Assembly: GCA_013399015.1 (NCBI GenBank) | Contig: VWZX01000276.1 | Span: forward strand, 554,861 to 618,860 | Reading direction: 5' to 3' | DNA from: Galbula dea | Lineage: Eukaryota > Chordata > Aves > Piciformes > Galbulidae | Length of the DNA stretch: 64,000 bases | Shown here: positions 59,301 through 64,000 of the stretch, one piece after another | Layout: each line of letters begins with the position of its first letter | Numbering within the stretch: position 1 is the stretch's first letter | Translations under genes and position numbers: made by a program | The notes under the pieces: generated by a model | Told to the model about the DNA's origin: nothing | Database searches by the model: none | What the model saw: the letters and a program-made list of their open reading frames with translations, nothing else

Positions 59301-62300
59301 TGACTGATACAGACATTATGATAGAGAGGAGAAGTTAATAGCTTATCAAATAGATTGCTATTTTGGTTCATGGCAAATAAAGTCACCTTAAAAGCAGCTG
59401 TTGATGGAAAAATAGCTTTGATTTTATGTTTTGTTGACCAAGTAGAGGAAGGAACTAATGAAACTAGCTTTCAATTTACATTTGGGGTTTTTTTTCTTCT
59501 CTTCCCCTTTCAGTATGAAACCTCCTGAAAGAACTACACAACTACCATTTTCCAGTACAAATAGAAATCCACTTTCCAGTAAGAAGTGTTGGTTTAAGAC
59601 ACTAATTATGGAATACTTATCACTGGATAGAGCTAAGTTTAATTCTAATTTTAAATTTATTAATGACTCTAGTTCCTTCAAGAAAGCAGAATGATTGCTC
59701 TTCATGTTCTTTTCACCCTGGTCATCCTTCCACCTCTGAAATGTAGGTACAAATCTGTTCATTTGCCATGAAACTCTTAACAATGACAATATAGTCATGT
59801 TTTAAACCCTGAACCATTTTGTTTTGGTAATTAGCTTAATATATTTTCTCATTTTGTATATTGTTTCTTTGAACTGTGCATGGAACAAACTGGCAATGGC
59901 CTTATCTCTCCAGCTGTACTGGATAGCTACTTGTATAGATTGTCTTTGTACTCACTGCAAAATTTCTTACTCTAAAGATTTTCTGGATAGATAAATTAAT
60001 GGCTGTAGAGAAAAGCTAAATGACTTTTACAGACACCTATATGTACATTGAAATTATCTACAGTTAGATGAGCTGAACTTCAGTGAGGCTCAAGCTAGAA
60101 GATTTCTGTACCTGTGACTGTGCTTTCATTCTTGATAATAACATTCCAGAATGCCCTCGTTGTGGAGGGAAGTGACAAAACAGTAAAGATGCATATTTAT
60201 TCTGACTTCAGTACAAGAATAAAAGTGCTAATCATAAAATAACTTCCTCTGGAAAGGTCTGAACCAAAGCTGAGAGACAGTTAATAGATTTCTCTTAAGA
60301 GTTCTGAATCCTCATGTTCTGCATTATGGATACTGTTTTCCCATTGTTAGTCAAATTTAACAGGACAATCTAAGATACTTTCAGCCATCAAAATGGATGG
60401 GGGTTTTTTATGATCATGTCATACTTATTTTGACTTTTATTATAAGAGCTGAGTCAATGGAGACTGATCCTGCACCTTCACCAATGAGGAAAGTAAGTGA
60501 TTTTCCCCTCTATGAGTTTATACATACATGTCTATATATACATCTGTATGGGTTTGATTTCTCCTACTCTGTTATTACTGAACAAAAATAGGATCCCCTC
60601 CCTCATCTAAAACAATTCTTAGTAGAAGTCCTCAAAAAGCAATCAAAAGGAAATATATCACAGCATTGATTATTGGAATGATATTCTCCATTTGCCATAT
60701 GCAGGCTTTTAAACTTCTGATGCTAAACTAAATGGCAAATTCTCTCCTGCTGAAATCTCTATATGCTTATATTATAAAAACCTTGTAGCTGTTTTCAAAA
60801 TAAATGGAAATAAAAATAAACTGAGAATTGCCATTAATCTTCAGTCTATAAATAAGTCTATCTGTAAAGGAATTGAAGTATATGTAAGATTTCTACCTTC
60901 ACCAGACCTCATGGAGCAGAGTGCAGATCTCTCCTAGCATCACAGGGTTTCCTTTGTAACCATATGGATTGGTTATAGACTTCTACCCATGGGTATAATC
61001 CATTAATTAGTTTGTGTGATTCAGCACATTCTAAAGGAAACTTATTGGTCCCATTCCTGTTTCTCTTCCTTGACCACAGAGGGAATTTTGGGAGGTTAGG
61101 CTGGATATAAATGCTGTCATTGCAGATGTCTGACATTACAAGAGGTGAATCACTTGACACTCTTAACTTCACATCACACTGATTATCAAAACATTCCTGA
61201 AATTTTATTTATCATGCCAAAAAGTGGGGCTTTTAAGCCACAAATCAAGCCAGTCATTATCTTTTCCCTTTCATAGATAATTTTGCCTGCTGCTGGGTCA
61301 GGTGATCTTGCTTCTGTGCATGGACATCACCATGTAGACAGTGTCTTCACATGTGAAGAAAAAGCTAGGTGCAGAAGTTAATGGTCTGAACCTGATCTTT
61401 CAGTAGGGAATTGGAGGTGTTGAATGACATCTCCAAGATGAGAATGAAGGCAGAGGCTTTTCACTGTGTTGGTATTCTCATGAGGAGAGGTAACATCCAG
61501 AAACAGATGCTAGTTATGAACCAATGTGTCAGAGGAGAGTGCCAGGAATCTGCAGGTTCTATAGACCTCAGCAATGTCACAGTATTGCTTAAAATACCTT
61601 AATAATTAACATAACACTCTAATTAATACCTTGTCATCCATCTAGCCTGAGACACTGATTGGTCCAGCAAGGTTATCAGTAATAACTCCACCTCAGGATG
61701 GACGTATGGGTGAGTACAAACCAAGTTTGTGACTGAATAACCTTTGTATTATGTTAAGAGGATTAATAAATCAAAATCCATACATAAATTAAAATCCATC
61801 TATTAGCAGTTTCCTGAGCAAACTTGAATTATGATACAATTATGATAAGGTATCAGGTAGAGATCAATCCAGCAGAGAGGTAATGGTTAAAAAAGAATGA
61901 AATATGACTTCCTACACTGTTCTGTGAATAATTACTTGTAATTAAAATGATTTGTGCTGACAAATCATAGGCAATGTTAGCAAAACATTACATCCTGTAA
62001 TGATGTTCTGGTTGAAGAGAACAAGCATATTTGCAATCTATGTTGTTGACCCTCCCTTAACCTTCATAATTAGATTTGTTTATAGCTACCAGATATCAAC
62101 CTTGGCCATTATGTCATGTTAAAAATCACTTGAGGAATAGGGGGGAAATTAAATGCAAGTTCCAAAAGCATTTCATAACAAAAGGGAGATCCATAATTTC
62201 TTCTAAAAATTGATGGTTTTGGTCATGCTGTCATTGTAGTAGGGTAGAAGACATTTTACCTGCCTGACCTCCTGTTATTCCTGGGTTGTGGTAAAGCTTG

Positions 62301-63328
62301 GCTAACACTGACATAAATAAGACAAGAATATAAGCTTTCTGCTGTAAGTGCAGTCTCCTTCAATACTGTTTATTTTTAAGGAGTTTCCCAGAATTCCTCC
62401 TGTTCTGCAGCTCTCCCATTCCTGTGTCCCTCTCACTCTTGGGTTTACATTCAGCCTGTGTCTCTAAGCCCATTCTCAGGCAGTCTATCACCTGGCTTCA
62501 GCAGTTAATAGAATCCATCTCCAGGCACTTTTGTCTTTTTACATGGTGTAAACATCTCCAATGCAAAGACAAATGCAATTGCAATGAAGGAGCCAAAATG
62601 GCTTTTTCTGTTATGTCTGATTTATATGTTCAGATCCCTCCTAAATGCATTCTTGTCTATAAATTTTTGGATAACAAGATAGTGGGACTTAAGGTTAACT
62701 GGGGTTTTTTATTGCTATTATTATATGTAAATAGGACCAGATTTTTAATTACCTAGTAAAATTATATGTAGAACAGTTATGTGTTCAGCATGGTTCAGAA
62801 CCCATCAACAAGTTGAATGAATCAGAAAGGGGAAGGAATGATTTAATGATGCTCTGAAGAAAGTTTTCTTCTCACAGATGGACAGGGTTAAAAAACATAG
62901 CTGAAGAGCTGGAGAACCTTAGCAGAAGTATCTTGATTGTCTAAAAATAGCCTAATAAATGAGAGAAGGTGAGAAAGCCAACATATCTGTAAATGTGTAA
63001 TAATGTGTAAAAACACATCAGTAACTTCTGGGGCTCTTTTAATCCCTTCTCATGGGACATGGTGACTTTATTTTGCCAATCTATTCCTTATCTTTCATTG
63101 TCTAATGGAACTGTGCACCATTTTTAATTCTTAAATGAGTGAACTGATCATGAATTTGCCCCAAAATAACAAAACTGAAGTACTAATCTTTATCTCCAAA
63201 GTTATCTTTTAAGTAAAATGGGTAGTTGATTTTTCCAAACACTTGATTCTTGCAGGTAGTGTATCCTACAGAAGTTCTCAGTCATCTGGCATGATGTCAA
63301 GTCAAAACAGCAGAGCAGGATCTACAAG
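50208..63328 (+). CDS. RNF212: RING-finger meiotic crossover factor RNF212 (nine exons; 3' end uncertain)
   Basis: RNF212 is the vertebrate relative of yeast Zip3. In mouse it is a SUMO-ligase-type RING protein that sits on the synaptonemal complex and stabilises recombination intermediates that become crossovers. Exons by reading frame are 50208-50319, 52397-52458, 55728-55802, 57097-57153, 58458-58516, 59514-59578, 60449-60492, 61646-61709 and 63256-63328. The RING is C3HC4: C7, C10, C26, H28, C31, C34, C43, C46. A coiled coil follows (about residues 76-120: FQEKHRKHLAAY, LKLEESLKKASQQM), then conserved ESMETDPAPSPMRK and PPQDGRMG motifs, and a serine-rich tail. Start 50208 gives MAMPIFCN, aligned without gaps to human MANWVFCN. 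The frame stays open at the last donor (phase 2); a possible terminal exon is listed separately. Confidence 0.94.
50822..51074 (+). mobile_element. CR1, type D, in RNF212 intron 1, sense
   Basis: AAATGGCCTCAAGTTGTGCT, GTGATGGAGTCACCATCCCT and TGATGATCTTGGAGGTCTTT, then TAATGATTCTATGAT. Confidence 0.94.
51481..51735 (-). mobile_element. CR1, type D, in RNF212 intron 1, antisense
   Basis: ATGGTATCATTGCAGTTGGG, AAGTCCAACCACTAACCTAA, CCACTAAACCATATCC and CATTTCCTCTTGTCC. Opposite orientation to the copy 400 bp upstream and of the same type. Confidence 0.92.
52397..52458 (+). CDS. RNF212: RNF212 exon 2
   Basis: Second half of the RING: GKRDECLICRAPCRTLVLSK. Acceptor CCTCACAG, donor CAG/GTAAGG; 62 bases bring the frame back to phase 0. 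Confidence 0.96.
53596..53672 (-). mobile_element. probable short CR1 remnant, antisense, in RNF212 intron 2
   Basis: CCAGGGACCCCTGGAGATCC and TCTTGTCCAACACTTTGCTC resemble the antisense CR1 tail, but the match is short. Confidence 0.45.
54893..55178 (+). mobile_element. CR1, type A, in RNF212 intron 2, sense
   Basis: GGGGGAATGGATGCAAACTA, ACACTGGAACAGGTTGCCCA, AAGGCCAGGCTGGATGGGGC and GGCAGGCAGGGGGGTTGG, ending TTCTGTGATTCTAT. The only sense-strand type A copy here. Confidence 0.95.
55728..55802 (+). CDS. RNF212: RNF212 exon 3
   Basis: 25 codons including TNPDIQSLFMGIDTLCKKYS, close to the human TDADIQAFFMSIDSLCKKYS. Acceptor TTGGCAG, donor CAG/GTGAAT. Confidence 0.96.
56137..56413 (-). 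mobile_element. CR1, type C, in RNF212 intron 3, antisense
   Basis: Begins with the reverse of the type C end (GACTCCCAGCATGGTGGGAG), then GGGTCACCCACAGCAGTTTG and CAGCCTGGGCCAGGGCTCC. Counterpart of 12991-13434. Confidence 0.93.
57097..57153 (+). CDS. RNF212: RNF212 exon 4
   Basis: 19 codons, ISAFQEKHRKHLAAYNRQK, start of the coiled coil. Acceptor ATTTTAG, donor AAG/GTAACT. Confidence 0.95.
58458..58516 (+). CDS. RNF212: RNF212 exon 5
   Basis: Coiled-coil exon MLKLEESLKKASQQMHQAQ; human has SRLEESLRKSVLQIEQLQ here. Acceptor CTCACAG, donor GTAAGA, leaving phase 2. Confidence 0.93.
59514..59578 (+). CDS. RNF212: RNF212 exon 6
   Basis: Encodes MKPPERTTQLPFSSTNRNPL, a poorly conserved serine/threonine-rich linker. 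Acceptor CCTTTCAG, donor CCA/GTAAGA, phase 2 to 1. Weaker homology than the flanking exons, but the frame and both splice sites fit. Confidence 0.8.
59579..60448 (+). other. RNF212: RNF212 intron 6
   Basis: AT-rich intron without a recognisable repeat. The reading frame that continues past the exon 6 donor to 59694 is read-through of the donor, not exon. Confidence 0.6.
60449..60492 (+). CDS. RNF212: RNF212 exon 7
   Basis: Encodes ESMETDPAPSPMRK, matching human ESMEVDLSPSPIRK. The acceptor AG at 60447-60448 is the choice that keeps frame; donor GTAAGT. 44 bases, phase 1 to 0. Confidence 0.9.
61646..61709 (+). CDS. RNF212: RNF212 exon 8
   Basis: Encodes GPARLSVITPPQDGRM, matching human GPARISMISPPQDGRM. 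Acceptor CATCTAG, donor GTGAGT, phase 0 to 1. Confidence 0.94.
63256..63328 (+). CDS. RNF212: RNF212 exon 9
   Basis: Serine-rich GSVSYRSSQSSGMMSSQNSR. Acceptor CTTGCAG, donor AAG/GTAATT, leaving phase 2. Mouse also continues DGRMGSV at this point. The coding sequence must continue beyond it. Confidence 0.85.
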
Positions 63329-63839
63329 GTAATTAGATACCTTTTCAAGATGCTCCCATCTCCTATGAGAGACAGAACCTGTCTCTTGTCTGGCCTCTAT
63401 TAATCTGTACATTTTAAGGTTGCATTCTACACCTTCAGAAATGCTATTGTGCAGAGATAATCTGAGTTCCTGTAGCTGTGAACATCTACAGACAGGGCAT
63501 TTTTATACAGAAGGTAGTCATTTCATAGGAAAAACCTGCATAGTCTGATTTATATAGTATAATCTGCTTTATAATCCTAAATACCAGAGATGTCAACACA
63601 ATATTTACACAGTAGTCTCTTCTCTGAATTACCTGAATATCTTCATGCAGTGTGTTTCAGGTTTCTCACCAAAACATTGCTAATGTCTCAAACTATGAGA
63701 AGAATTAACATCAAGAACAAACCCCTTAAAATAGGTCCAAAAGAAGTACACACTTGTTCTCTAAAATCATTAAGCCAAATATATCCTCTTGGCAAGAAGT
63801 TAATAGATACAAACCAAAGTATTTCTTTTTTATTTCCAG

Positions 63840-63915
63840 CTCTGATTCTCATATCATTTGTTTTGTCCTACTGCTTCTTAAAATGAGTGGAAGTCCTAAA
63901 CCAGTAAAAATCTGA
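63840..63915 (+). CDS. RNF212: possible RNF212 terminal exon
   Basis: A pyrimidine-rich acceptor (TTTTTTATTTCCAG, ending 63839) opens an exon that joins exon 9 in frame (phase 2). It reads SSDSHIICFVLLLKMSG then SPKPVKI and TGA at 63913-63915, with ATTAAA 40 bp later. With it the protein is 228 residues. The hydrophobic run is odd for this family and I recognise no homology, so the true last exon may lie beyond the window. Confidence 0.3.
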
Positions 63916-63954
63916 TGAGGAATATGTAGAACACAATAATTGATAGCATTTTCT

Positions 63955-63960
63955 ATTAAA
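63955..63960 (+). promoter_or_regulatory. ATTAAA, possible RNF212 polyadenylation signal
   Basis: The common variant signal, 40 bp after the stop of the possible terminal exon. The window ends 40 bp later, so the downstream element cannot be judged. Confidence 0.25.
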
Positions 63961-64000
63961 GCTTTAGCACTATGAATTTGAGTGGGTTTGAAATCTCTTG

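Noticed and set aside
59579..59694. Extension of RNF212 exon 6 to an in-frame stop at 59694
   Set aside because: A strong GTAAGA donor at 59579 and in-frame, homologous exons 7 and 8 downstream make read-through unlikely as the main form.
1..64000. tRNA, snoRNA, microRNA or endogenous retrovirus
   Set aside because: None was recognised by eye; a tRNAscan, covariance-model or repeat-library run would be needed to exclude weak cases.

Overview
The window is vertebrate nuclear DNA, almost certainly from a bird. The evidence is three genes with GT-AG introns whose products match vertebrate families, and about 35 pieces of CR1 non-LTR retrotransposon, the main avian interspersed repeat. My rough tally of CR1 is about 8 kb (about 13 percent), in several distinct 3'-end types. 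I cannot name the species. There is no bacterial-style operon, CRISPR array, recognisable virus or rRNA gene.

Layout. Positions 1-32,500 are intergenic: CR1 fragments of both orientations, a 171-base pure polypyrimidine minisatellite (7096-7266), a purine-rich tract, a G-quadruplex candidate, and long AT-rich stretches without a supportable gene. Positions 33,454-38,364 hold SPON2 (spondin-2/mindin; 5 coding exons, 330 codons, complete). Positions 42,861-47,839 hold TMED11 (p24 cargo receptor; 5 coding exons, 217 codons, complete, ending in a KKXX retrieval signal). Positions 50,208 to at least 63,328 hold RNF212 (RING-type meiotic crossover factor; nine exons placed by reading frame, with a possible terminal exon at 63,840-63,915). 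All three genes lie on the + strand. From general knowledge, human 4p16.3 carries RNF212, TMED11P (a pseudogene) and SPON2 as neighbours, with CTBP1 beyond SPON2. The order here matches, so CTBP1 would be expected to the left of the window.

The genes share a chromosomal block, not a pathway: SPON2 is a secreted matrix and innate-immune protein, TMED11 acts in ER-Golgi transport, and RNF212 acts on meiotic chromosomes. Every coding exon boundary was derived by reading frame: each join keeps the frame and has an AG acceptor and a GT donor.

Most noteworthy are a perfectly periodic 22-bp x 14 minisatellite ending about 120 bp before the RNF212 start codon, a short upstream ORF between the two, an intact TMED11, a 64-bp x 3 repeat in SPON2 intron 4, and a possible TATA promoter with a non-coding first exon for SPON2. 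I found no convincing new biological system.
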